Source of the DNA: Clostridium yunnanense
GTDB taxonomy: Bacteria > Bacillota > Clostridia > Clostridiales > Clostridiaceae
DNA: 64,000 nt
Assembly: GCF_016595795.1 (NCBI RefSeq)
Contig: NZ_JAENHN010000064.1
Span: 1 to 64,000, forward strand
Direction of reading: 5' to 3'
The position numbers and the translations under genes were made by a program. Positions within the stretch are counted from its first letter, which is position 1, and each line of letters starts with the position of its first letter. A model generated the notes under the pieces. That model did no database searches. It was not told the DNA's origin and saw only the letters and a program-made list of their open reading frames with translations. Of this stretch, positions 28,455-37,762 are shown one piece after another.

Positions 28455-29405
28455 TTAGTCTATCCCCTTTTCTTTCTCAGAAAATACTACTTCAATGTTA
28501 GCTTGTGCTCTTAATCTCTTTCTAGTTTTTAAGTGTTTTAACAAGATGTACAGCAACAAAGCAATCAGCGTAGCCAAGGTGCCCCAAAATAAGTTTCTAT
28601 ACATATTATTTGTCTTGCTATCAGTAATTTCTTTCTCCATAACTGCTTCAACATAATCGATTCGATGCCCACGAACTAAAAGTCTATGAGAATTGATCAT
28701 ATATGGAGTACAAGTTAAAAGTGTGCAGTAATCATGCCCGGGAACAATAGAAAGGTCATTAAGTTCTGTTGGTTCAACTACTTTTATCTGATCTATCTCA
28801 TAGGCTATAGTGCCGCCGATATTTTTTATATAGAATTTATCGCCTACCTCTAATTTATCTAAGTCAGTAAAAAGTTTAGCTGTGGGTAGTCCTCTATGTC
28901 CAGTTAGGACCGTATGTGTGTAGTTACCTCCTACTGGAAGAGAAGTTCCTTCCATGTGGCCAATGCCTTTTTGAAGTACTTTCTCTGATGTTCCTACATA
29001 TATTGGGGCGTTCAGGGGGATTTTAGGAATAACAATGTGACCGATCTGTTCATTTACCTCAAGCATCTTAGCGTATTCTTCTACTCCTGCATGCATTTGT
29101 TCTTTTGTATATGGATCCTTTAATGTTTCAGAATTCTTAATACCTGACAAATAATCATTATATGCATGTGCACGGTCCATCTTATCCTTTACTACACTAT
29201 CCTCGATTTTTGTAACAGCCGTATCAAAATCCTGATTAACTCTCCTAGCAGCTCTTTCATAGATTATGTTAGTGATAATTGGATAAGAGAATATTCCGAG
29301 TCCAACAATAAAAACCATAACAATAATTAGTGTTTTCCAGATGTTATGTTTAGAATTACTTGTAGATTTTTTTGAATTTTCGGTTGTTTTTCTATTTTTT
29401 TTCAT
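28455..29405 (-). CDS. Class C sortase, first copy
   Basis: A 316-residue sortase with membrane segments at about 23-43 and near the C terminus. Catalytic H170 (LTGHRG), C232 (TLLTC) and R241 (HRLLVRGHR) are present, as is lid motif DPY (97-99). Class C sortases join pilin monomers through a lysine in the YPKN-type pilin motif. It lies downstream of the pilin gene and is partly insulated from it by a terminator, which would make sortase less abundant than pilin. Confidence 0.9.
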   Translation of the reverse strand: MKKNRKTTENSKKSTSNSKHNIWKTLIIVMVFIVGLGIFSYPIITNIIYERAARRVNQDFDTAVTKIEDSVVKDKMDRAHAYNDYLSGIKNSETLKDPYTKEQMHAGVEEYAKMLEVNEQIGHIVIPKIPLNAPIYVGTSEKVLQKGIGHMEGTSLPVGGNYTHTVLTGHRGLPTAKLFTDLDKLEVGDKFYIKNIGGTIAYEIDQIKVVEPTELNDLSIVPGHDYCTLLTCTPYMINSHRLLVRGHRIDYVEAVMEKEITDSKTNNMYRNLFWGTLATLIALLLYILLKHLKTRKRLRAQANIEVVFSEKEKGID

Positions 29406-29576
29406 TATTCTAGTCCTCTATTCTTCTATATAATTGGTCTCAGTAATTCATAAGCTTAAAATTTAATGCTCTTTTATTAGAAAGTATTTTAATGTAATGT
29501 CTTTGTAGTATTATTTAATAATTTAATATCGTTATAGCTTATATATACATCTTGTTTTTTGTTTATTGCTTAAAAT

Positions 29577-29606
29577 AAAAGAGCGAGAATTATCCCGCCC
29601 TTTTGT
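29577..29606 (-). terminator. Terminator between pilin and sortase genes
   Basis: A GC-rich stem with G-T pairs (AAAAGGGCGGGA / CTCGCTCTTTT on the minus strand) is followed by TTTTATTTT. It probably limits read-through into the sortases. Confidence 0.75.
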
Positions 29607-29621
29607 TCAGTTCAAATAATA

Positions 29622-31112
29622 TTAAGCCCGAGCTTTCCTCTTCAAGGCTACTAATGATGATCCCATAATTATAAGACCAGCAGCTAAGAATATGATTGTG
29701 CCGATTCCACCGGTTTGAGGAATGATTGGTCTCTTAACATTAATAACCTTTGTATTATCGCTAGTATTAGTCTTGCTTCCGTATGAATTTGCATCAATTG
29801 TGAAACTTAAATCATTCATCCTCACATATTTATCAGGTACATCTACTTCTTGCAATTGATAAGTAACTGCTGCTCCATTATCTCCATAAGCAAGTCCCGT
29901 AACTTCAAATATACCATTATTAGGATTGACATTAATCTTTGTCGCATCCTTTATATCATCTTTCCAGTTTATTTTACCTTGGGAATCCTTACTCATATAC
30001 TTATTAGCGGTATTCTTCACAACAAAGCTTGCAGTGGATAATGCACTAATGTAAGTCTGAGTTGTATTATCTACCTTTACGAACTGACGTCCACCAGTAT
30101 GAACTTCTGGTCTATTACTGTTAGGAACATCAGTGCATTTATCCCCTGTATATCCATTGTTGTATGTCAACGTAGCGTTATTATAGATATTAGTACCCAT
30201 TAAGGCAGTGTTGTTTATTCTTGCGCCAAATTTGATTTCTAGATTTTTAGCTCCATTTAAATCAGTTCCTAATTTTTGCAATCCCTTAGTTGTAAAGTTT
30301 ACAGTTAATTTGCCACCTGCAGTATTCTCAGCAGATGATGTCAAGGTATAATATCCGTCAGATGGTTTTAGGACTTCTGTGTTGTAGGTAACCACAACAT
30401 TCCCTAGGTAGTCTAATGTTGATGACAATGTATCTTCCACTTTAAAGGCTTTGTAATCTTGAATTCCTAAAGGAACTTTTGGGTAAATAAGATAATTAAA
30501 TGATTGCCCTATATCATAGCTGGCGTGATCTTGTCCTTTTGTTTCTACATCTTTATCTATTGTTGGAGTATCATTTACAATTACATTCTTAGGATAAATG
30601 TGTAACTCTGTAAGATATCCAGTACCAGCAACATTTAGTGCAGGAAGTTCCAGGATAAATGGAACACCACTTGCATCTACAAGAGTTGCTGGATGCTTAG
30701 TTTCTCTCACATAATAAAGTCCATTCTCAAATGTTCGTGGTTGGCCTGCTGTTACTATAACTTTATATTGAGAACAATTATCTACATAGGAGTCAGGTTT
30801 GTCTGCAAAATCACTTGCTGCATAAGGAGCTTTTAGCTTCCATGCTGTGAATTCTACTCCTGTATTATTTTCAACTGCATCTCCATTTGGTTGTAATTTA
30901 GATATTTGATCAGCTGATAGTTTTCCGCCGTTATGATCAGTTAACGTAAAAGCTTGTGTACCAACAATTTTATGAATGGTAACACTGGTACCAGAAGGTA
31001 CACATTGTGTAGATGCCGTTTCAGATGTAGTTGCATGTACTGGTATTGCTGATGTTGCCAATAACATAAGGGTTGGCACTATAAGTCCTAATAATTTTTT
31101 AAATACTTTCAT
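29622..31112 (-). CDS. LPXTG-type major pilin subunit
   Basis: The 496-residue protein has a signal peptide (about 1-27, ending VHA), an E-box-like YYVRET (134-139), the pilin motif HIYPKN (171-176, K175 the likely linkage lysine), Cna-B-like isopeptide domains and a C-terminal sorting signal IPQTGG (464-469), then a membrane segment and a KRKARA tail. It would be polymerised into a surface pilus by the two class C sortases downstream. AAGGAGAG precedes the ATG. IPQTG is a variant of LPXTG. Confidence 0.92.
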   Translation of the reverse strand: MKVFKKLLGLIVPTLMLLATSAIPVHATTSETASTQCVPSGTSVTIHKIVGTQAFTLTDHNGGKLSADQISKLQPNGDAVENNTGVEFTAWKLKAPYAASDFADKPDSYVDNCSQYKVIVTAGQPRTFENGLYYVRETKHPATLVDASGVPFILELPALNVAGTGYLTELHIYPKNVIVNDTPTIDKDVETKGQDHASYDIGQSFNYLIYPKVPLGIQDYKAFKVEDTLSSTLDYLGNVVVTYNTEVLKPSDGYYTLTSSAENTAGGKLTVNFTTKGLQKLGTDLNGAKNLEIKFGARINNTALMGTNIYNNATLTYNNGYTGDKCTDVPNSNRPEVHTGGRQFVKVDNTTQTYISALSTASFVVKNTANKYMSKDSQGKINWKDDIKDATKINVNPNNGIFEVTGLAYGDNGAAVTYQLQEVDVPDKYVRMNDLSFTIDANSYGSKTNTSDNTKVINVKRPIIPQTGGIGTIIFLAAGLIIMGSSLVALKRKARA

Positions 31113-31774
31113 ATTCTCTCTCCTTAAATTTATTCTCTTTATTTTATTAACTGCTGTTAATTACTTTTCATCTCAAGTGTTATGGTGGAAAGCGATAATG
31201 CTTGTCCACTTATGAACAATGGCGTTACCCGAATTTCTTCCTTTAGTAGAAGTTTATCTTGTATCGTTAAAACTTATTTACCTATAGGTTTTAATAATTA
31301 GCAGAATATTTTATTGTGTCATAGACTAAGAGGCTTATATTATCTGCATTTGATTAAACTGAATTAAGTAACGCAGAAATCATTTATATAGTATAGGTAT
31401 TATTGATATACGAATTTTATTCTAATAATTTAAAAATCATATTAATTTTGAAAATAATAATATTTTTTGAATAAATACCTTAAATTGTATTAAAATTAAT
31501 AAAATTGATAATAAATTATTGGGACTTAATGTACATAGTAGATTTGAAGAAAATTAGTCAATAGATTGACCTTTAGAGAATTAGCTTATACTTAAATATA
31601 ACAATTAGACCTTTATTTACATAACAATACTTCAGCTACGTTAGAAGGAATAAGAAAATTCATATAGAAATTAAAGACTGATAAGCTATTAAGCTTTGGC
31701 TTGTATAGTGTTAAGATATGATAATAAAGCTTTGATATAATTTGATAATAGAAGATAACTTTGAGGTGGAATAT
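31113..31774. other. Divergent region between pilin and sbcD genes
   Basis: About 660 bases. A hairpin GTGGAAAGC/GCTTGTCCAC (31185-31209) lies about 75 bases upstream of the pilin start, within its likely leader. No known riboswitch motif, including c-di-GMP types, was recognised. The rest is AT-rich with no gene. Confidence 0.5.
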
Positions 31775-32986
31775 ATGAAATTTATACATACAGGAGATTG
31801 GCATATCGGCAAGATAGTAAATGAAATAAGCATGATAGAGGATCAAGAATTTGTTTTGGAACAGCTTGTAAAGATAATAGAGGAAGAAAAACCAGATGCG
31901 TTAGTTATAGCTGGAGATATATATGATAGATCAGTACCTTCAGTGGAAGCTGTATCTTTATTAGATAAAATTTTTTCTAGGATACTATTAGAACTTAATA
32001 CTCCTATAATAGCTATAGCAGGAAATCATGATAGTGCAGAAAGAGTGTCATTTGCATCAGGAATTTTAACTAAAAACAGACTTTATATACAAGGTAATTT
32101 TAATGAGGGAATAAAAAAAGTAGAGCTTGAAGATAGCCATGGCAAGGTTAATTTCTTTTTGATACCTTATGCAGAGCCAGTAGTTATAAGGGAATTGTAT
32201 AAGGATACAACTGTTAGAACTCATGAAGATGCTATGAAAAAGCTGATAGAAGAGATAAGAAAGCAAGTTAGTGGAAGAGAGAGAAATGTTATTGTTGCTC
32301 ATGGGTATGTTTCTTTTATGGGTGACATAGAAGAAGTGGCAGTGGATGACTTAGGAGAAGAGAAACGAAAGAGAGCAGGGCTTGAAGTTTCTGATTCAGA
32401 AAGACCATTAAATATAGGCGGAACAGATCTTATAGGTGGTGAGGTATTTGATGGATTTACCTATACGGCTTTAGGACATCTTCATGGACCACAAAAGGTA
32501 GGGTCGGATAGGATAAGATATTCTGGATCCTTACTTAAATATTCATTCTCTGAAGCTCGTCAGAGAAAAGGAGTAACCTTAGTAGAGATAAATAATGATG
32601 GTGAAGTTAAGGTTGATATAAAGGACTTCAAACCTAGAAGAGATATGAGAACTATAAAGGGACCTCTAAAGGAATTAATAAATCCAGAGGTTTATAAAGA
32701 TACAAATACTGAAGATTATATATTTGCTGTGCTTACAGATGAGGGGGAGTTAGTAGATCCTATATCTAAGCTTAGAGCAGTGTATCCAAATATAATGGGG
32801 CTTAGTAGAGAAAATTCAACTCAAAGAGAAGGAAGTAAAACCTCTGCATCCTTAGGATATAAAACTAAGGGTAAGGATGAACTTTTTAAGGAGTTCTATA
32901 AGGCAATTGCAGGTAAAGAAGTAGATGAAGATAAGTTTGACATAATGGCTGACATCATAAGGGATGTTGAAAGGGAGGTAAAGTAG
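31775..32986 (+). CDS. sbcD: SbcD, nuclease subunit of SbcCD
   Basis: The 403-residue protein starts with MKFIHTGDWHIGK and carries the Mre11-type motifs GDIYDR, AGNHDS, IVAHGY and ALGHLHGPQ, which bind two manganese ions. With SbcC it opens hairpins and removes protein-blocked DNA ends. The start is ATG 31775, with GAGGTGG upstream; an in-frame codon at 31742 has no site. It is followed one base later by sbcC. Confidence 0.94.
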   Translation: MKFIHTGDWHIGKIVNEISMIEDQEFVLEQLVKIIEEEKPDALVIAGDIYDRSVPSVEAVSLLDKIFSRILLELNTPIIAIAGNHDSAERVSFASGILTKNRLYIQGNFNEGIKKVELEDSHGKVNFFLIPYAEPVVIRELYKDTTVRTHEDAMKKLIEEIRKQVSGRERNVIVAHGYVSFMGDIEEVAVDDLGEEKRKRAGLEVSDSERPLNIGGTDLIGGEVFDGFTYTALGHLHGPQKVGSDRIRYSGSLLKYSFSEARQRKGVTLVEINNDGEVKVDIKDFKPRRDMRTIKGPLKELINPEVYKDTNTEDYIFAVLTDEGELVDPISKLRAVYPNIMGLSRENSTQREGSKTSASLGYKTKGKDELFKEFYKAIAGKEVDEDKFDIMADIIRDVEREVK

Positions 32987-32987
32987 T

Positions 32988-35900
32988 ATGAGACCTATAA
33001 AATTAACTATATGTGCCTTTGGCCCTTATGCAGATGAGCAGACTATAGACTTTGAGGCATTAAAGGATAAAAATATATTTCTCATAACTGGCCCAACTGG
33101 AGCAGGAAAAACAACTATATTTGATGCTATAAGCTTTGCTCTTTATGGAGAAGCTTCTGGAAGCAGCAGAGATAAAGACAGTCTTAGAAGTGACTTTGCT
33201 TTAGATGATAATGTAACCTTTGTGGAATTAGAATTTGAACTTAGAGGTAAGATTTATAGGATAAAAAGATATCCTCAACAACTAAAAAGAAAGGCTAGGG
33301 GAGAAGGATATACATTAAAAGGTGCTGAAGCAGAATTTATTTTGCCTAATGGAAATGTAATAACTAAAGTAAATAATGTAGATGAAAAGATAAGTGAAGT
33401 ACTTGGAATAAGTAAACAGCAATTTAAACAGATTGTGATGCTGCCACAAGGGGAGTTTAGAAAACTTTTAGAGGCTGAAAGTGTAGAGAGAGAGGCTATA
33501 TTTAGAAAGATATTTGGTACAGAAGCTTTTCTAGAAATTCAAAATAGGTTAGATATTCAAAGAAAGAAGCTCTACGGAGAGATAATGAATGTAAGTAATG
33601 AAAGAAAAACTTACATAAAAAATATAGATTGTGGTGACGATGAAAGGCTTGTTACTTTAATAAATGCTGAAGATTTAAATATTACAGAGATATTATCTGA
33701 AAGTAAGATAAATATAGAACAGGATGAAAATAAAGCAGCTGAAGTAAGACTGCACTTAGAAGAAGCAATAAAAGAACAAGATAAACTACAGAAAGAGATA
33801 TTTCAAGGTCAAGAGATAAACAAAAAACTTGATAATAATAAAACACTTAAAGAAATACTTAATATTGAATTAGAAAAAAAGGACTTATATATAAGTAAGG
33901 AATCATCACTTGTGTCAGCTAGAAGTGCAATTGAAGTTAGGCAGGTTGAACAAGTGCTTGAAGATAAGATAGTAGATAAAAGATCAAAAGATATTGTAAT
34001 AAAGCAAAATATAGTGAACCTAGAGAACATTACGAAGGTAATGGAAGAAGCTAAGTTAAAACTTGAAAATGCAGCTAAAAGAGAAGAAGAGAAGAATAAA
34101 CTTTTAAGTGATATATCAATTCTTAAAAGCTATGAAATAAAGGTTAAAGATTATGAAGGTAAAAAGAAGAACTTAATTGAACTAAATAATTCTATTAAGC
34201 TTAAAGATAAACTAAGATCTGATTTAAAGAAAAAATTGATTATTTTGAAGAATACTATAGAAGAAAAAAGTCTTTTAGTTAGACAACTTCAAAAAGAGCA
34301 GACTGAGTTATCTTCTAAAGAAATTGATTTAGCAAATAAAAAGATACAGATTGACGAACTTAGAAATCTTTATAAATATTATCAGGAATATAGTAAAGCA
34401 TTTTCAATATATGCCACTGAAAAAAAGGATTATGCAAGCATAGAATCAAAGTTTAAGAAAGAAAAACAGGAATATGAGCATTTAGATGAACTATTTAAGA
34501 AAGGTCAAGCAGGCCTTTTATCTAAGGAACTTGTGCAAGGGATGTCTTGTCCTGTTTGCGGTTCAAAGGAACATCCAAGTCCTGCTACAGTAGTTAAAGA
34601 GGTTCCTACTGAAGGCGAACTTAAAATATTAAAAGAAAGCTTTGATAAGATAAATCAAGAATATCAAAATAAGCTTCAAAAGTTATCAGCCTTAAATGCT
34701 TCATTGGTAGAATTGGAGAAAAGATATAAGGAACAGGAAGAAAAACTTCAAGGAGTTTTAGCAGAAGAGTTCTTAAATCTAGATATAAATAGCAAACTTA
34801 AAAATATAGCTGAGGCTGGAAAAACTTTAGCATCTGAATATGACATTCTAAATAAGCAAGTAGAAAGGTTAAAAAACAATCTATCGCTAAAAGAAAAAAT
34901 TGAGATTGAGATTGATAAGTTAAATAAAGAACATGAGATAGAAGCAAGTAATCAAGAGAAACTTGATGATGAATATACAGAGTTATTTGGTAAGGTAAAG
35001 GCTGAACAAGAACTGTTAACTAGTATTGAGAACGAAATACCAGAAAGTATAAGATCTTTAAATGCTCTTCAAAGTAGAATAAATAGTAATGAAAAGTTGA
35101 TAGAAGACATTGTAAATGCATTGAATAAAGCACAACAGGACTTCAACAAAGCAACTACTAATAAAGCTTCTGCTGAAGCAGAGTTAAAAACTCAAGAGGA
35201 TAATCTTAAAGAGATAGAAAATCAAATAATAGTAATAAAAGAAAGATTAAATGCTAAGATAATTGAATGCGGGTTTAGGGATTTTGATCACTATAAATCA
35301 GCTTTCTTGACTATGGAAGATATAAAGAGTTTAGAAAAGCAGCTCAAGGATTATAATGAGAATATTAAATCGTTACAAGATAGGTATGATGCCTCAGCAA
35401 AAGATATCGAAAATCTAAATTATATTAAATTATATGATATAAATAATGATTTAGCTGCGTTAAAAGATAGAGAAAAGTTAATTCGAGAAAGTGAGAAAAA
35501 GATATCTTTTAGAATTAATACTAATATCAAGGCATTGAATAAAATAGAAGAGCTTACTAATTTGATTAGTGATCAAGAAGAAAGGTATTCTAAGGTAGCA
35601 GAACTTGCTAGGGTTGTAAATGGCGATAATGCAGAAAGAGTAACCTTTGAAAGATATGTATTGGCTGCATATTTTGATGAAATAATAGAAGCAGCTAACT
35701 CAAGATTGTACAAAATGGCCGGTGGAAGGTTTATATTAAGAAGAAAAGAAGAAAAAGGTAAGGGAAGAAAGCAAGAAGGCCTAGAACTTGAGGTATTTGA
35801 TAATTATACAGGTAAAGCAAGACATGTGAAGACTCTGTCTGGAGGAGAAGGTTTTAAAGCTTCCTTATGTTTAGCTTTAGGACTTGCAGATGTAATTCAA

Positions 35901-36128
35901 GCTTATGCTGGTGGAATAAATCTAGATACAATGTTTGTAGATGAAGGGTTTGGTACATTAGACCCAGAGTCTTTAGATAATGCTATACAGTGTTTAATTG
36001 ATTTACAGCAAGGGGGAAGACTTGTTGGCATAATTTCACATGTGCCTGAATTAAAGGAAAGAATAGATGCTAGACTAGAAATTACTCCAGCACGAGAAGG
36101 AAGTAAGGCGAAGTTTAATTTCATCTAA
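32988..36128 (+). CDS. sbcC: SbcC, ATPase subunit of SbcCD
   Basis: A 1046-residue SMC/Rad50-like ATPase. Walker A GPTGAGKT lies near residue 35, long coiled coils flank a zinc hook CPVC (C521, C524), and the C-terminal part has the LSGGEGFKASL signature and FVDEGFGTLD Walker B. It tethers DNA and drives SbcD. GGGAGG lies before the ATG, and the stop of sbcD is one base upstream. A bidirectional terminator follows. Confidence 0.95.
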   Translation: MRPIKLTICAFGPYADEQTIDFEALKDKNIFLITGPTGAGKTTIFDAISFALYGEASGSSRDKDSLRSDFALDDNVTFVELEFELRGKIYRIKRYPQQLKRKARGEGYTLKGAEAEFILPNGNVITKVNNVDEKISEVLGISKQQFKQIVMLPQGEFRKLLEAESVEREAIFRKIFGTEAFLEIQNRLDIQRKKLYGEIMNVSNERKTYIKNIDCGDDERLVTLINAEDLNITEILSESKINIEQDENKAAEVRLHLEEAIKEQDKLQKEIFQGQEINKKLDNNKTLKEILNIELEKKDLYISKESSLVSARSAIEVRQVEQVLEDKIVDKRSKDIVIKQNIVNLENITKVMEEAKLKLENAAKREEEKNKLLSDISILKSYEIKVKDYEGKKKNLIELNNSIKLKDKLRSDLKKKLIILKNTIEEKSLLVRQLQKEQTELSSKEIDLANKKIQIDELRNLYKYYQEYSKAFSIYATEKKDYASIESKFKKEKQEYEHLDELFKKGQAGLLSKELVQGMSCPVCGSKEHPSPATVVKEVPTEGELKILKESFDKINQEYQNKLQKLSALNASLVELEKRYKEQEEKLQGVLAEEFLNLDINSKLKNIAEAGKTLASEYDILNKQVERLKNNLSLKEKIEIEIDKLNKEHEIEASNQEKLDDEYTELFGKVKAEQELLTSIENEIPESIRSLNALQSRINSNEKLIEDIVNALNKAQQDFNKATTNKASAEAELKTQEDNLKEIENQIIVIKERLNAKIIECGFRDFDHYKSAFLTMEDIKSLEKQLKDYNENIKSLQDRYDASAKDIENLNYIKLYDINNDLAALKDREKLIRESEKKISFRINTNIKALNKIEELTNLISDQEERYSKVAELARVVNGDNAERVTFERYVLAAYFDEIIEAANSRLYKMAGGRFILRRKEEKGKGRKQEGLELEVFDNYTGKARHVKTLSGGEGFKASLCLALGLADVIQAYAGGINLDTMFVDEGFGTLDPESLDNAIQCLIDLQQGGRLVGIISHVPELKERIDARLEITPAREGSKAKFNFI

Positions 36129-36137
36129 GATATACAG

Positions 36138-36186
36138 AAAGACTAGCTAAAAGTAAGAGTATGCTTACAAATAGCTAGTCTTTTAT
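36138..36186. terminator. Bidirectional terminator between sbcC and degV-like gene
   Basis: Stem AAAGACTAGCTA/TAGCTAGTCTTT with an inner GTAAG/CTTAC stem; a T-run lies on the plus strand and the A-rich other side serves the minus strand. Confidence 0.85.
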
Positions 36187-36218
36187 GTCTTTTTAAGTTT
36201 TATGGATAAGTTAAAATT

Positions 36219-37094
36219 CTAAGGTTCTCTATGATCACCTAAGAAGAATAACGCAATTGTTCCAACTCCAGTATGGCTGCCTATTACAGTGCCTATATAA
36301 TTGAAAACTACTTCTTTTACATTATATTTTTCTTTTATCATTTCAGCTAAGTTTTCAGCTCCATCTATATAATCGCTGTGAGATATAAATATAGTTTGAT
36401 CTTCGGGATTTACAACATGTTGTTCAAACTTTTCGAAAAGCATTTTTATAGCTCTTTTACTTCCTTTAGCTTTTGAAAAATTCTTAAGCTCACCACTATC
36501 ATTTACATAGAGAATAGGCTTTATATTTAGGAGACTTCCTATGGCAGCTGCTGTAGGAGATATTCTTCCACCTCTTTTTAAGTGATTAAGATCATCAACT
36601 GTAAATAAACTGCATAGGTTTAACTTGTTTTCTTCAAGCCATTGTACAACCTCTTCTTTTGATTTTCCTTGTTCTTTAAGTTTTGCAGCATAATATACTA
36701 AAAGGCCATGTCCCATAGAAGCTGCTTTTGTGTCAACTACAGATATATCTGCACTAGGATATTTTTCAAGTATTTCATTTCTGGCTATCAATCCGCTGTT
36801 AAAAGTACCACTTAGAGCAGATGAGAAACCGATGTATAATACAGGAATATCATCTTTAACGAATTTTTCAAATTGCTCATAAAATCTATAACTGTTTACC
36901 TGGCTAGTAGTAGGCATAGAACCGTTTCTTATATTATCATAGAACTCTTTATATGTAAGAGTTTTTCCAAAGTCCTCAACAAATTCTTGTCCGTTTAAGT
37001 TGCAAACTAGGCCTATATAATTAAGACTAAATTTATTTATGATTTCTGCTGATAGATCGCATCCAGAGTCAGTGAGTATAACGAAATCTTTCAT
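36219..37094 (-). CDS. DegV family fatty-acid-binding protein
   Basis: The 291-residue protein has the DegV fold: DSGCDLS near the N-terminus, SQVNSYRFYEQFE, GFSSALSGTFNSG, DTKAASMGHGLLVYYAAKL, and a second domain with TVDDLNHLKRGGRIS. DegV (FakB-type) proteins bind a fatty acid and can present it to the kinase FakA; no fakA is seen here, so the specific role is open. AAGGAG precedes the ATG. Single gene. Confidence 0.9.
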   Translation of the reverse strand: MKDFVILTDSGCDLSAEIINKFSLNYIGLVCNLNGQEFVEDFGKTLTYKEFYDNIRNGSMPTTSQVNSYRFYEQFEKFVKDDIPVLYIGFSSALSGTFNSGLIARNEILEKYPSADISVVDTKAASMGHGLLVYYAAKLKEQGKSKEEVVQWLEENKLNLCSLFTVDDLNHLKRGGRISPTAAAIGSLLNIKPILYVNDSGELKNFSKAKGSKRAIKMLFEKFEQHVVNPEDQTIFISHSDYIDGAENLAEMIKEKYNVKEVVFNYIGTVIGSHTGVGTIALFFLGDHREP

Positions 37095-37762
37095 ATTAAA
37101 ACCGCTCCTTTATAAAGGGTGAATCTCATAAAACCTTATATTTAGAGGTATGAAAATAATTTGAAAATAAAATATATGAATAAATTTAATAATATAAGGT
37201 AAGGATCTCATCCATATTTAATATTAATTTTAGTGTAAAAAATAAATCATTACAATGATTATTGGGAAAATATAACTGAGTCTCAATAGAAGGAGACATA
37301 AATTATATTGATTAATATACATTATACACAAAAATTAATTGGTTTTCTAAGAGTGAGTGGGAATTTTACTCTAATATTCTATTTATTAATAGTATGATTA
37401 CAATTTGCATATTATATTGCATTTATTGATAACTATATTAAAAAAGTGTATTTGAGTATGATAATTAGTATAATCAATGAGATTTTTAAGTTTATATAGC
37501 ACTGTTTTAAAATATGATATCATTAATATATGAATAACTGCATAATCAAATTTATATTTTCTGGATTTTCTCTCACAATTCAGAGAAGTTTTGAAAATAA
37601 ATTTTGGAGTGAGGTGTTTCATATTTACATATAATTGCATATAAATAACAGTAAGACTTAAAAATTACAAATTTTAATACAATGTGGACTAAAAAGATAA
37701 AGTGTGATATTGTGTTATTATATAATAATTATTATTAGTTAGCGATTGTAAGGAGGGATTAG
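37095..37762. other. Intergenic region between degV-like gene and mntH
   Basis: About 670 AT-rich bases. They contain dispersed repeat copy 2 and, toward the end, the presumed mntH promoter. No MntR or Fur box was firmly identified. Confidence 0.5.
37555..37626 (-). repeat. Dispersed intergenic repeat, copy 2
   Basis: The minus strand reads ATGAAACACCTCACTCCAAA and onward (MKHLTPKFIFKTSLN), closely matching copy 1 at 19366-19430. A reading frame through this copy happens to stay open for 80 codons, but similarity to the stop-interrupted copy 1 argues that it is not a gene. Confidence 0.6.

Noticed and set aside
31113-31300. c-di-GMP riboswitch upstream of the pilin gene
   Set aside because: Only a single hairpin is present; the conserved aptamer segments of class I or II were not seen.
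31213-31302. 29-codon plus-strand frame upstream of sbcD
   Set aside because: No ribosome binding site and no recognisable sequence.
37398-37640. 80-codon minus-strand frame
   Set aside because: It runs through dispersed repeat copy 2, has no convincing RBS, and the related copy 1 has stops in the same frame.
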